From: Bacillota bacterium
Lineage (GTDB): Bacteria; Bacillota; Clostridia; Lachnospirales; Lachnospiraceae
DNA length: 26,577 nt
Direction: 5' to 3'
Assembly (NCBI GenBank): GCA_023415055.1
Contig: JAEZLZ010000031.1
Location: 1-26,577 of the forward strand
Position numbers and translations under genes: made by a program
Notes under the pieces: generated by a model
Database searches by the model: none
Told to the model about the DNA's origin: nothing
Seen by the model: the letters and a program-made list of their open reading frames with translations, nothing else
Shown here: piece after piece, positions 8,755 through 16,965 of the stretch
Layout: each line of letters begins with the position of its first letter
How positions within the stretch are numbered: position 1 is the stretch's first letter

Positions 8755-8976
8755 CTAAGTTATCACTTTGGCTAAATATTCTGTCATACTCAATAAATCA
8801 TCATCATATTCTTTATCAACTTTATTTATTTCATTTCCTTCATAAAGATTAATAAGGTTTTTAATGCTTTTTCCTTGTTCTTTTGATGATGATTCATAAA
8901 AATGCTTGTGAAGTCCTGAGACTTTATTTCCTGTTGTTTCAAATGAAAAATCTCCTATACGTTCAATTTTTACCAA
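8755..8976 (-). CDS. Small ORF of 73 residues, unknown
   Basis: It opens with TTG at 8976, six bp after the stop of GH38 no. 2, and ends 75 bp before the GH106-like start. There is no clear ribosome-binding site and no ATG near the beginning, so it would depend on translational coupling. The product is acidic towards the C-terminus (VDKEYDDDLLSMTEYLAKVIT), with no recognised domain. It may be a genuine accessory protein, or the surviving end of a lost gene. Confidence 0.35.
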   Translation of the reverse strand: MVKIERIGDFSFETTGNKVSGLHKHFYESSSKEQGKSIKNLINLYEGNEINKVDKEYDDDLLSMTEYLAKVIT

Positions 8977-8982
8977 GGTCTT

Positions 8983-11802
8983 TTAAAATTCTAGTTTATA
9001 CGAAACAATCTTTTTTGCCCCAACATCCATTTTAAGTTTACTACCAACAAATCCCAATGGGTTGATGTGGTCTAAGACTTCCTCATTTAAGTTAACTCTC
9101 TCTGCATTTTTAATGTCTTTTAACATCTCCAGCGTTGCCTCAACTGTCTCTGTTGATGGATTATAAACACGTACGATGATTGCATCTTCTCGTTCAGCCT
9201 TTTTAAGAGCACTTAGAACAAGCTTCGGTGATGAAATATTAACAAAATTGTGTTCACTTGGAAGCTTCCCAAAAGAACGATGTGTCTGTGTTGGTACCAG
9301 TGGATAATTCAATGATTCAGCCTCTTTCAAACAACCATTTTCCCAACTTCCCTCATGGAGATAAATGCCATAATGGAATTTTTGTATGCCTTGTGCTTGA
9401 GTCAATTCAAAATCCGGGCGACGTTCCTTTCTTCCATAAATGGTCACAATTTGAGATGTGTAAGCTCTGATCAGGTTCAGCGCGATGGTATTCTCACTGT
9501 CTCCTAGGGTTTCATATCCCTTAACACTGTCACTTAGTATGGCTAAACCATGTTTATCATCCGATATATCCACAAATCTTATCATAGGATCTTCACCATT
9601 AACGAGACTTGAGTCAATATTCTTTTCATTTCTTACAATATTTCTTTCCACAACATCAAATCCTGATTCTGCATATACTTTGGAAGTATTCAATCCTGAT
9701 GGAAAATTCACTTGTACCAGATGATCGGTTGAACGGTTGTCAATTTCGGTTTGTATATCAACATATTTAGAACTCTTTGTAAGTGTTACGACTGATCTCA
9801 CCTTTAAAGGCACCAATTCAGATGAACTTTCTGCCTTGTCAAAAAAGCCTTCCATGATGTACTTTTCTTTCTTAAGTCCCTTTGGTATCATAAAGTCATA
9901 CTCGATTTCAAAAGCAGCCGATAGACCCGAATCCTCAATTAGGCCGATTGTTGCCTGAGCGCCTTTTGTTGTATATACGCGGTTTTGATCTGGAGTAAAC
10001 CGTACCCAAGGGTCTCCATTGTCCCCAGAGTCAGTAAAGTAGTGCAAATTATTGAATTCTTTCCCAGTTATCTTATTTTGTATATTCAATGATCCATCTT
10101 TATTTACTATTACCTTTACGTATTCATTCTCCATCTGAAGCTCCCTTGTTACCAGGGTGCTTGCTGCAGTATTAGCCTTCTTAGTACCTCTCACCAGTAA
10201 AGTCTGGTATCCAAGCCCACTAATTTCCACTTCTACTTTTACATTTACCAACTCTCCATGAATGTATAAAGTGGTGTCTGTAAGGTCTCTGAATATTCGG
10301 TCTTCTTGATCCCCTCGTTTGATAATATCGAATTTCAACGGTTTCTTGTTTTGTTTATTTAAAATTTCAAAATCATCAAAACCTAGCTTTTCTGGGATGT
10401 GCAACCATAAGTCAACAACTTCCTTCCTTGAAAAAGGAGATAAATTGAATACAACCAATGCAATTTCATCGTCTCTTATATCTGAATTATCAATATTTAC
10501 AATAATATTCTGGAGAGAGAAGTTCAACACCGCCTGAGAAATATTGATGGTCTGATCAAGTCTGTTAATCATATCTATTTCAATTTGATCAGCACCGCAC
10601 CCTGCGATAGTGTCATGCGGATGACACTTAAGTAAGTACTTCCACGCCAACGCCAAGTATTTATCAGGGTAGTCTGTACCTAGTATGTAGCTCATTGCAG
10701 CCATGGGCTCAGCAACCCTAGTCAACAGATTTTCTGCCTTTGCATTCTTTGATTTTTGTCGTGGGCGAGTAGCTGCCAAATAGAAATGAGTACTTTTAAG
10801 CTCAGATTTCTGGGATCCTCCAAAACCTGGAAGGAAGTGTCTCATTTCACCTTTATGCTGCTGCAATTCCATCTGTCCCTGATTAACTGCTTCCTTCAGC
10901 TCTACTGAAAACTGGTCAAGACTACTATAAATCAGGTCATAATCTTTATCATCATCATTTTTAACCTTCTCAAGTGCCAAAAGACCTTTTAAAGAAGGAA
11001 AACAGGTATCCATTCCATTCATTGCAAGGATCATATTCCCCGGAAAATTCTCTAGTTCTTTCGTCACAAATTGTTGTGTCGCTTCTTTAATTTTATCTTC
11101 CTTAATAACATATCTTCCGGCTGTAATAAAGCCATGTTCATATTTGAATGCGTCACTGGAAAACATAAATGGAATCTCTGAACTGCAATAATCAAGCTCT
11201 CTGTCCCAAGGCACAGCATCCCTGTTCTTAGTCATGGGACGAAATACCTTATCAAAAAAGTTAGTACGCTGGTATTTTATACAATATGCTTTTGTGCCAT
11301 CTGCACCTATCCAATTATAGTAATTTGTATGTATGGTATCAGCACCCCTATAAAAAAAGATGCTATCAATACCAAAACCAGCATATATTTGGGGAAGTTG
11401 GGACAATTGCCCCCATCCAAAGGGCGTGTACCCAAATTTCGAAACATTTCCAAACTCCTCAGCGACTCTATGTCCTACCAAAAGGTTTCTAACTATAGAT
11501 TCACCATTTAAATAGAATGAATCAGGAGCAGTATACCAGGGACCGATCCACAATCTCTTTTCCTTCACAAACCTTTTCAAGATTTCCTTTTTTTCTGGGT
11601 ATATCTCCAAAAAGTCCTCTAGCGGCACTGTTTGTGAATCCAATACGAATTGAAAATCTGGTATTGTTTCAAATGTCTCAATCAGATCCTCGAAAAAATT
11701 AACCGTAATCATTCTTGTCAGCTGAGCATCATAGGTCCATTCTCTATCAATATGGTTATTCGCTATAATATGTACTTTAACTTTATTTGATTGAATTTCC
11801 AT
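8983..11802 (-). CDS. GH38 alpha-mannosidase-like protein (no. 2) without the usual Asp nucleophile
   Basis: 939 residues; the ATG at 11802 follows AGGAGG closely. The GH38 layout is complete: HIDREW (H17 and D19, zinc ligands), a G-x-D...P segment (MNGMDTCFP), an ATRPRQKSKN segment matching the family's Arg/Lys/Asn-rich motif, and CHPHDTIAGCG with the late zinc His. The motif that normally supplies the Asp nucleophile (D-x-F-G) reads YTPFGWGQ here, with Thr126 at the Asp position (codon ACG, 11427-11425). The enzyme may be inactive, use another residue or act on an unusual mannoside such as a mannosyl-glycerate-like compound. It is cytoplasmic and 29 bp downstream of the HAD gene. Confidence 0.85.
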   Translation of the reverse strand: MEIQSNKVKVHIIANNHIDREWTYDAQLTRMITVNFFEDLIETFETIPDFQFVLDSQTVPLEDFLEIYPEKKEILKRFVKEKRLWIGPWYTAPDSFYLNGESIVRNLLVGHRVAEEFGNVSKFGYTPFGWGQLSQLPQIYAGFGIDSIFFYRGADTIHTNYYNWIGADGTKAYCIKYQRTNFFDKVFRPMTKNRDAVPWDRELDYCSSEIPFMFSSDAFKYEHGFITAGRYVIKEDKIKEATQQFVTKELENFPGNMILAMNGMDTCFPSLKGLLALEKVKNDDDKDYDLIYSSLDQFSVELKEAVNQGQMELQQHKGEMRHFLPGFGGSQKSELKSTHFYLAATRPRQKSKNAKAENLLTRVAEPMAAMSYILGTDYPDKYLALAWKYLLKCHPHDTIAGCGADQIEIDMINRLDQTINISQAVLNFSLQNIIVNIDNSDIRDDEIALVVFNLSPFSRKEVVDLWLHIPEKLGFDDFEILNKQNKKPLKFDIIKRGDQEDRIFRDLTDTTLYIHGELVNVKVEVEISGLGYQTLLVRGTKKANTAASTLVTRELQMENEYVKVIVNKDGSLNIQNKITGKEFNNLHYFTDSGDNGDPWVRFTPDQNRVYTTKGAQATIGLIEDSGLSAAFEIEYDFMIPKGLKKEKYIMEGFFDKAESSSELVPLKVRSVVTLTKSSKYVDIQTEIDNRSTDHLVQVNFPSGLNTSKVYAESGFDVVERNIVRNEKNIDSSLVNGEDPMIRFVDISDDKHGLAILSDSVKGYETLGDSENTIALNLIRAYTSQIVTIYGRKERRPDFELTQAQGIQKFHYGIYLHEGSWENGCLKEAESLNYPLVPTQTHRSFGKLPSEHNFVNISSPKLVLSALKKAEREDAIIVRVYNPSTETVEATLEMLKDIKNAERVNLNEEVLDHINPLGFVGSKLKMDVGAKKIVSYKLEF

Positions 11803-11831
11803 TTTTCCTCCTAAACTTCTTATATGTTGTT

Positions 11832-12818
11832 TTATTTTAGGATTTGTAGTATTTCCTGAAAGGTATCACAGTAGTGGTTGCATAATTCTTTCGTACCACT
11901 TTCAATAATATTACCTCCCGCAATTCCTATTACTGGATAACCAGCCAACCGTATAGAACATACGCCTGCACCACTGTCTTCTATACCAATGATAGAATTC
12001 CTATCTTCTAAATCTATACCAAGGCCAACTCTACAAGTCTCAGCATAAAGCCACGGATGCGGTTTAGGTGAAAGCTCACCCAATGTTCCAACTTCACCTT
12101 TCCTAAGCGGAAATCCCGCTGTAATAATGCAATCGTAAAAATCCTTAGGATCTCCTAAACCAAGTGTATCAAAGGCTGATAATATCTCAGGATACGCCTT
12201 TTCATAAAGGCCTGAAGTCACTAAGCCAATTTTCACATTCATCGCTTTCAATTGTAGTAAGAAATCTTTAATGCCTGGCGCTGGAGTAAAAGCCCCTTTT
12301 TTACCTCTTCCCTCCATAATTTCACTCATTTCAAAACGTGTATGTTCAAAGTAATAATTTCTCGCTTCTTCAACTAACTTCTCTGGACAATACTTCTTAA
12401 TGCAATATTTCAAGTGCTCTGAAACACTATGCCCTGAGACGAATGGTAGATCGGCATCTTCCAGGACAAAGTCATTATTCCCTGTAAGACTCGCAATTGT
12501 TTTCTGTATGATCCATATCCAAAATTCCTCACTTCGCACTGTTGTTCCATCTAAATCCATCAAGACTGCTTTTATTGGTTTTACTATTTCTACTGGATGT
12601 ATGGGATAATAGGCAGGATATCCCATTGTTGATGTTACATATGCCAAGCTATTATCCTCAAAAGAAATAAATTCAACTTTTCCATCCCCTGTAGCGGTAA
12701 TTGAAACAACACCCTTCTTTCCTACTTCAAAAATACCATCACTAGATACCTCTAGTTTTCTAAATCCTGATTCTGTGGATATCGACCCAATTCCTATAAT
12801 TTTTACTAATTCTTTCAT
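11832..12818 (-). CDS. HAD-superfamily phosphatase/phosphomutase with extra N-terminal domain
   Basis: 328 residues with start ATG behind TTGGAGA. The HAD core begins near residue 82: MDLDGTTV (D88 nucleophile, D90), a helical cap, LVTSGL (motif II), the Lys of SPKPHP (motif III) and GIEDSGAG (motif IV). This arrangement is that of beta-phosphoglucomutase and phosphoglycolate-phosphatase relatives acting on sugar phosphates. The first 80 or so residues form a separate beta-rich segment not usual in the family; I do not recognise it. It lies between the ABC permeases and GH38 no. 2, so it likely handles a sugar phosphate from the same pathway. Confidence 0.85.
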   Translation of the reverse strand: MKELVKIIGIGSISTESGFRKLEVSSDGIFEVGKKGVVSITATGDGKVEFISFEDNSLAYVTSTMGYPAYYPIHPVEIVKPIKAVLMDLDGTTVRSEEFWIWIIQKTIASLTGNNDFVLEDADLPFVSGHSVSEHLKYCIKKYCPEKLVEEARNYYFEHTRFEMSEIMEGRGKKGAFTPAPGIKDFLLQLKAMNVKIGLVTSGLYEKAYPEILSAFDTLGLGDPKDFYDCIITAGFPLRKGEVGTLGELSPKPHPWLYAETCRVGLGIDLEDRNSIIGIEDSGAGVCSIRLAGYPVIGIAGGNIIESGTKELCNHYCDTFQEILQILK

Positions 12819-12853
12819 TTAATTTTCTCCAAAATATTTCTGTAGATATTTCA

Positions 12854-12877
12854 ATGCCCTAGGATATCCTAGGGCAT
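12854..12877. repeat. Perfect 24-bp palindrome between permease and HAD genes
   Basis: ATGCCCTAGGAT is followed immediately by its exact reverse complement. It lies 36 bp upstream of the HAD start and 94 bp downstream of permease 2. There is no U-tract on either strand, so it is not a standard terminator. It may be an operator for a dimeric regulator, or an RNA stem that sets relative expression of transporter and enzyme genes by processing or stabilisation. Confidence 0.75.
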
Positions 12878-12894
12878 CTAAGTACTTATAACTC

Positions 12895-12930
12895 TTATTC
12901 CTCACCATACTCTGTTTTATTTTCAATCAT
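12895..12930 (-). CDS. Possible 11-residue leader or relic ORF
   Basis: ATG at 12930 follows a good AGGAGA site and reads MIENKTEYGEE then TAA. It stands alone in the 152-bp gap between permease 2 and the HAD gene, just before the 24-bp palindrome. The strong ribosome-binding site makes translation plausible. It may be a leader peptide or the surviving 5' end of a deleted gene. Confidence 0.25.
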   Translation of the reverse strand: MIENKTEYGEE

Positions 12931-12970
12931 TTTTTTCTCCTAATAACAAGATTAAAGTTGCTCAGAAGAT

Positions 12971-14314
12971 CTATCCTTTTATACCAGATGAAATAACACC
13001 TGCCTTAATTTGTTTCGAAAATACTGTTACAACTAATAACACCGGTACAATTGATATAAAGGATAATCCCATGATAAAGTTTTGTCTTGTCACGCTCCCG
13101 GGTATAGCACCTAACGTATACATAGCAACATTCATCGTCCAAAGACTTGTTTTATTGGCAATAAGATAGTACCACATAAAATCACCCCAGCCCGAAAGGA
13201 AAGATTGCAACGCGACCAGCACAATAATAGGCTTTGACATAGGCATACATATTTTTGTAAAGAGATAGATCTCGCTTGCTCCATCAATTTTTGCAGCTTC
13301 AAAATATGCTGAAGGAATTTGTTCAAAAAAGCCCTTAAATAGAAGAATGAAAAAAGGTGCAGGCAGTAGCCATGGAAAAAGCATTCCAGCATAACTATCT
13401 CTGAATCCAAAGTTAGAAATTAATATTAATTGTGGAATCATGATACACACCCAAGGAACCATCAATGTAACTAAAAAGAACATCATCACACAATCTGATA
13501 CTTTTTTCTTCAGCAATCTGGCCAATGGATAAGCACTTAGTGAAGTTAAAGTCACTTGTGTGATTATCGCCCAGACGATTGTAATGAGTGTATTAAAAAG
13601 AAATGCAAAGAAGCTATACTTCTTAACAACTGGAATATTTGCATACTGATAAGTAGGCATCGAAAAATAATATTTATAATTTTCGAGTGCTAGCAAAAAG
13701 TTTTTCTTTATTAAGCTGCCTTTGTAATCGCCTTCTATTTTATAACTTCCATTTAAATTGTTCCCTATTTGATTACCTATTTCACTACTTACTAATGAAG
13801 AATTGTCATATTCCCTATTTGGGATTCCATTTAAATCAAAGGTATAACCAATCTCATTAGCCGACTTCAGATACTTGTCACCGAAAAACAATGCAGGTGG
13901 TGAAGCACCAGCAGACTTATATACGCCATATTGACGTTGGACCTTGAGAAACAAACCATGTGCACGCGAGTAATAAATTGTACTTCCGTCCATAATACCA
14001 TACACTTTTATTTCCCCAATAATTGTTTTATTAAGCTCATAAATTGTAGAATACATAGCTACTGTTGAATCTCTAAGTACGATATCTTTTAATTCCTCTT
14101 CAGTTTTATCTTTGTATCTTGTATAGTCTACTACAATACTAATGCTTTGCGGAGCAACAGCTAAAAAGCGGGGTGGATAACTATATATTGAAACATCATC
14201 CTGCAATGATAGATTTGCCATATAAAACAAAGGTAGCGCAATTATCAAGACAAATATAAAGCTAAAGGCATATGCTACTATTTTTAATCCCTTTTCTGAA
14301 TTAAAGATTTTCAT
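12971..14314 (-). CDS. ABC sugar permease 2 (MalG type) with large extra domain
   Basis: 447 residues, against about 280 for typical members. After the first membrane helix (about 12-32) comes a polar stretch to about residue 235 that the family normally lacks. The remaining helices follow, with the ATPase-contacting EAA loop FEAAKIDGASEIYLFTKICMP (338-358). By topology the insertion should face outside, next to the binding protein. It starts 10 bp after permease 1 (AGGTG site), so the two are translated together and form the membrane heterodimer of a CUT1-type importer. No ATP-binding subunit is encoded nearby; a shared MsmX-type ATPase from elsewhere in the genome is expected. Confidence 0.9.
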   Translation of the reverse strand: MKIFNSEKGLKIVAYAFSFIFVLIIALPLFYMANLSLQDDVSIYSYPPRFLAVAPQSISIVVDYTRYKDKTEEELKDIVLRDSTVAMYSTIYELNKTIIGEIKVYGIMDGSTIYYSRAHGLFLKVQRQYGVYKSAGASPPALFFGDKYLKSANEIGYTFDLNGIPNREYDNSSLVSSEIGNQIGNNLNGSYKIEGDYKGSLIKKNFLLALENYKYYFSMPTYQYANIPVVKKYSFFAFLFNTLITIVWAIITQVTLTSLSAYPLARLLKKKVSDCVMMFFLVTLMVPWVCIMIPQLILISNFGFRDSYAGMLFPWLLPAPFFILLFKGFFEQIPSAYFEAAKIDGASEIYLFTKICMPMSKPIIVLVALQSFLSGWGDFMWYYLIANKTSLWTMNVAMYTLGAIPGSVTRQNFIMGLSFISIVPVLLVVTVFSKQIKAGVISSGIKG

Positions 14315-14324
14315 GTTTTCACCT

Positions 14325-15215
14325 CTAATCTTTCTCTTGCTTATTCAGCTTCAATTGAATAGATGTTATAATAGCTATTACAATCATCAGCGGAACTGAT
14401 GCAGCACTTGCTTGACCGTAGTCAAAGTTTCTACTAAATAAATGATATATAAAGATAGGCACTGTTGTAGCTGCATCCCCCGGACCACCATTTGTAAATT
14501 GGAAAGGTAGATCCAATAATTGAAAAGCACCCATAGTTGTTAAAATAAATTGAATTATAATTAAGAATTTTATATTAGGCAATGTTATATAATACAGCTT
14601 TTTCAAACCTGAACAACCATCAAGTTGAGCTGCTTCAATAATATCCTCTGATACCCCCAGAATCGCTGCAAGGTATAATAACACGCTTATGCCCCCACCA
14701 ATAATACCTGGTATAATAATGCAAGTTTTCACCATGTGTAAATCAGACAGCCATAATAGTGGTTGACCCCCGAAGAAACCAATAACTCTATTGGCTATAC
14801 CATAGGTAGGATCAAATACCCATTTCCAAAGCAACACATTAATTGTAGTGGGCACAATCGCTGGTAATAAATAAACTGTAGAAAAAAAATTTCTAAGTTT
14901 ACCTTTTATCTCAGATAAAAAAAAAGCTTGAATAAGCGGCACTCCAAAATTTAATACCAAAATCAATCCTAAAAAAACAAAGGTATTTTTCCAAGCCGTC
15001 CAATAACCCGAATTGTTGAATAAATAGCCAAAGTTCTTTAGACCGACAAAAGTTCCTGGAGGAGATATTAGATTATACTTAAAAAATGCAAGTTTAATAC
15101 CCTCATAAATAGTGTAGTACCTCAAAATTATTGTAAATGTAATACCTGGTAGCAAAAAAAGCCACGGCACCAGTGCTCTCTTTATTTTTATTCCAGGCGA
15201 TGTCTTACTTCGCAT
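14325..15215 (-). CDS. ABC sugar permease 1 (MalF/UgpA type)
   Basis: 296 residues with about six membrane helices and the EAA loop IIEAAQLDGCSGLKKLYYITLP (193-214), which docks on the transporter ATPase. Start ATG follows AGGAGG by seven nt. It is the first permease of a carbohydrate importer, with the binding-protein gene 81 bp upstream and the second permease 10 bp downstream. Length and motifs are ordinary for the family. The transported compound is probably an oligosaccharide that the downstream cytoplasmic GH38 and GH106-like enzymes degrade. Confidence 0.93.
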   Translation of the reverse strand: MRSKTSPGIKIKRALVPWLFLLPGITFTIILRYYTIYEGIKLAFFKYNLISPPGTFVGLKNFGYLFNNSGYWTAWKNTFVFLGLILVLNFGVPLIQAFFLSEIKGKLRNFFSTVYLLPAIVPTTINVLLWKWVFDPTYGIANRVIGFFGGQPLLWLSDLHMVKTCIIIPGIIGGGISVLLYLAAILGVSEDIIEAAQLDGCSGLKKLYYITLPNIKFLIIIQFILTTMGAFQLLDLPFQFTNGGPGDAATTVPIFIYHLFSRNFDYGQASAASVPLMIVIAIITSIQLKLNKQEKD

Positions 15216-15235
15216 CTAATAACCTCCTAATTCAT

Positions 15236-15263
15236 AAAGAGGTCCTTTTTCAAGTCCCTCTTT
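15236..15263 (-). promoter_or_regulatory. Intercistronic stem-loop between binding protein and permease genes
   Basis: AAAGAGG and CCTCTTT form a 7-bp stem in the 81-bp gap, with no U-tract after it. Hairpins in this position commonly protect the upstream binding-protein mRNA from 3' decay, giving more binding protein than permease, as known for malE-malF. The role here is inferred from position. Confidence 0.45.
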
Positions 15264-15296
15264 ACAAGTATAATAAGATATGATTTTGTTGTTAGA

Positions 15297-16691
15297 TTAT
15301 TTCGCAGACGCAAGTACTGCATCGTTAAAATCTTTAAGTTCTTTCGCAGTGGCAGCATCTTGAGCTTCTTTCATAACTTGTTCAATATCAGCGGTTGGAT
15401 CAGAAAACCACTTTGCTACAGCATCATCAGCTACTGCTCCGACAGCACCCTTAGCATAGTATTCTTCACGCCCAATAAGAGAGGATGCATCCTGAGCTGC
15501 TTTTATCTCTTCATTTACAGGACCGTAATCCGCTAAATTCATGTCAGTTCTCGGAATAATTTCAGCAGCTATTGTACCTTTTGAAGCTCTATCTTTATAA
15601 ATTAAATCATATGACTCACGTGAATTTTTAAACATGAGCCACTTCCATGCAGCTGCAGCTAAATCTTTATCTTTTGTTGCTGTTATAAATTCAGTATCAC
15701 CACCAATTTGAGAATAAGCTTTTCCACTTGGTCCAACAGGATTTACAAAGTAACCGTAATCTTCTACTTTACCACCTAAAGAAACTAGTTTTTGTAAATT
15801 AATCTCATTCAATCCACTTACGATCATACCTGATTTTCCCATTGCAAAATCTTTACAAAGACCATCTATATCCATATTAGCATCTGTTTGGATTAAATTG
15901 TTATCTTTTAACTTTCTATAGAAATCTGCTGCAATTTTTACTGCTGGGTCGTTAAAAGTTAAAGTAGCCGTGCCGTCTGGATTTTTAACAGATAAATCTC
16001 CGCCTGCTGCCCACACCCATTGTTCAAAATGCCAGCTAGCCCATTGTGTACCGTCTAAGCCAAAACCATATTGTTGTTTTGAAGGATCAGTGAGTTTTTC
16101 ACAAACTGTATAGAATTCATCCCAAGTAGTAGGGGGAGCAGTAATTCCGGCCTCTGCAAACATATTTTTGTTATAGATGAAGCCCATTACATATTTATCC
16201 TTTGGCACTGCATAATGCTTGCCATTAACTAAAAATGTATCCACTTGTTCTTGGTCAAAATTTGCGAAATCTGGTGTTTCAGCTATAAACTCATCAATTG
16301 GGTAAATAGCATTTTGGAAAATATAAGACATTGTAGCCGGATACCCTGCTCCAAATACAGATGGTGCATTACCAGCAGCAATTGCAGCTAGTACTGCTGA
16401 CGTACTCATATCTGGTTGTTCAACAATATTGAATTTAATATTGGGATTTTCTGACAAGAAAGCATTTTCAATATCAATATCAACTTGACCTTTTGCTGCT
16501 GCTTGTTGCCATAATGTTAATGTAACTTCTTTGGCCGGTTCATCAACCGTTGACTCTTCTGTAGCTTCCTCAGAGACTGTAGGAGTTTCTGTTGTTGTTT
16601 CTTTACCTTTACTTCCACAACCAGTGAATAGAGACATGGAAAGTACAGCTACAATTGCTAAACTCAGTCCTCTTTTAATCATTTTTGTCAT
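15297..16691 (-). CDS. Extracellular sugar-binding lipoprotein of the ABC importer
   Basis: 464 residues. A lipoprotein signal peptide (basic start, hydrophobic core, LFTGC with C25 as lipidation site) is followed by a Thr/Glu-rich linker (about 28-55) and a family 1 solute-binding fold beginning VTLTLWQQ. Segments such as GKHYAVPKDKYVMGFIYNKNMF and PPTTWDEFYTVCEKL are typical of CUT1 binding proteins. Ligand contacts are probably among the many Trp residues (for example WASWHFEQWVWAAGG). The start ATG lies eight nt after GGGAGG. It is the first gene after the operon promoter and hands oligosaccharides to the two permeases. Confidence 0.93.
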   Translation of the reverse strand: MTKMIKRGLSLAIVAVLSMSLFTGCGSKGKETTTETPTVSEEATEESTVDEPAKEVTLTLWQQAAAKGQVDIDIENAFLSENPNIKFNIVEQPDMSTSAVLAAIAAGNAPSVFGAGYPATMSYIFQNAIYPIDEFIAETPDFANFDQEQVDTFLVNGKHYAVPKDKYVMGFIYNKNMFAEAGITAPPTTWDEFYTVCEKLTDPSKQQYGFGLDGTQWASWHFEQWVWAAGGDLSVKNPDGTATLTFNDPAVKIAADFYRKLKDNNLIQTDANMDIDGLCKDFAMGKSGMIVSGLNEINLQKLVSLGGKVEDYGYFVNPVGPSGKAYSQIGGDTEFITATKDKDLAAAAWKWLMFKNSRESYDLIYKDRASKGTIAAEIIPRTDMNLADYGPVNEEIKAAQDASSLIGREEYYAKGAVGAVADDAVAKWFSDPTADIEQVMKEAQDAATAKELKDFNDAVLASAK

Positions 16692-16751
16692 TTTAAAATC
16701 CTCCCTTAATTATTATATTACTTGTACGATTGTTAGTCGCTTTACTCTTCA

Positions 16752-16814
16752 AGTATATATGATTCTCTAGCACATTGAAATGACCTCAAATCAATAAAAG
16801 GGTCGCAAAATCAA
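16752..16814 (-). promoter_or_regulatory. Promoter and putative regulator half-sites of the transport operon
   Basis: A -10 TATACT (757-752) lies 16 nt from a poor -35 TTCAAT (779-774; all add 16000). Just upstream TTGATTT occurs twice in direct orientation, at 16814-16808 and 16794-16788, spaced exactly 20 bp. Direct half-sites about two helical turns apart next to a weak -35 suit an AraC-type activator, here the neighbouring YesN-like regulator. The predicted start of transcription is near 16745, giving a leader of about 54 nt. Boxes were chosen by eye. Confidence 0.4.
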
Positions 16815-16907
16815 GTTGTTTGAACCCCATATTTTTTAATATTCGAACGATAAATAACAATAAAATATATATTGCTTTTCATTTTCAATATAATAATTTA
16901 TTCTGAA

Positions 16908-16941
16908 AAATCGAATAATCCCCGTACATTATACGAGGATT
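16908..16941 (-). terminator. Probable terminator of the two-component operon
   Basis: On the minus strand AATCCTCGTA (16941-16932) pairs with TACGGGGATT (16926-16917), one mismatch, 5-nt loop, followed by ATTCGATTTTTC. It lies about 25 bp after the kinase stop and separates regulator genes from the transport operon. The U-tract is interrupted, so termination may be partial. Confidence 0.5.
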
Positions 16942-16965
16942 ACAATTCAATAAGTTATATGATAT

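Noticed and set aside
12854..12877. Intrinsic terminator
   Set aside because: The stem is strong but neither strand has a U-tract after it, and downstream genes continue in the same direction.
16706..16720. TATAAT box just before the binding-protein ribosome site
   Set aside because: Transcription from it would begin inside the ribosome-binding site and no -35 is present at the right distance.
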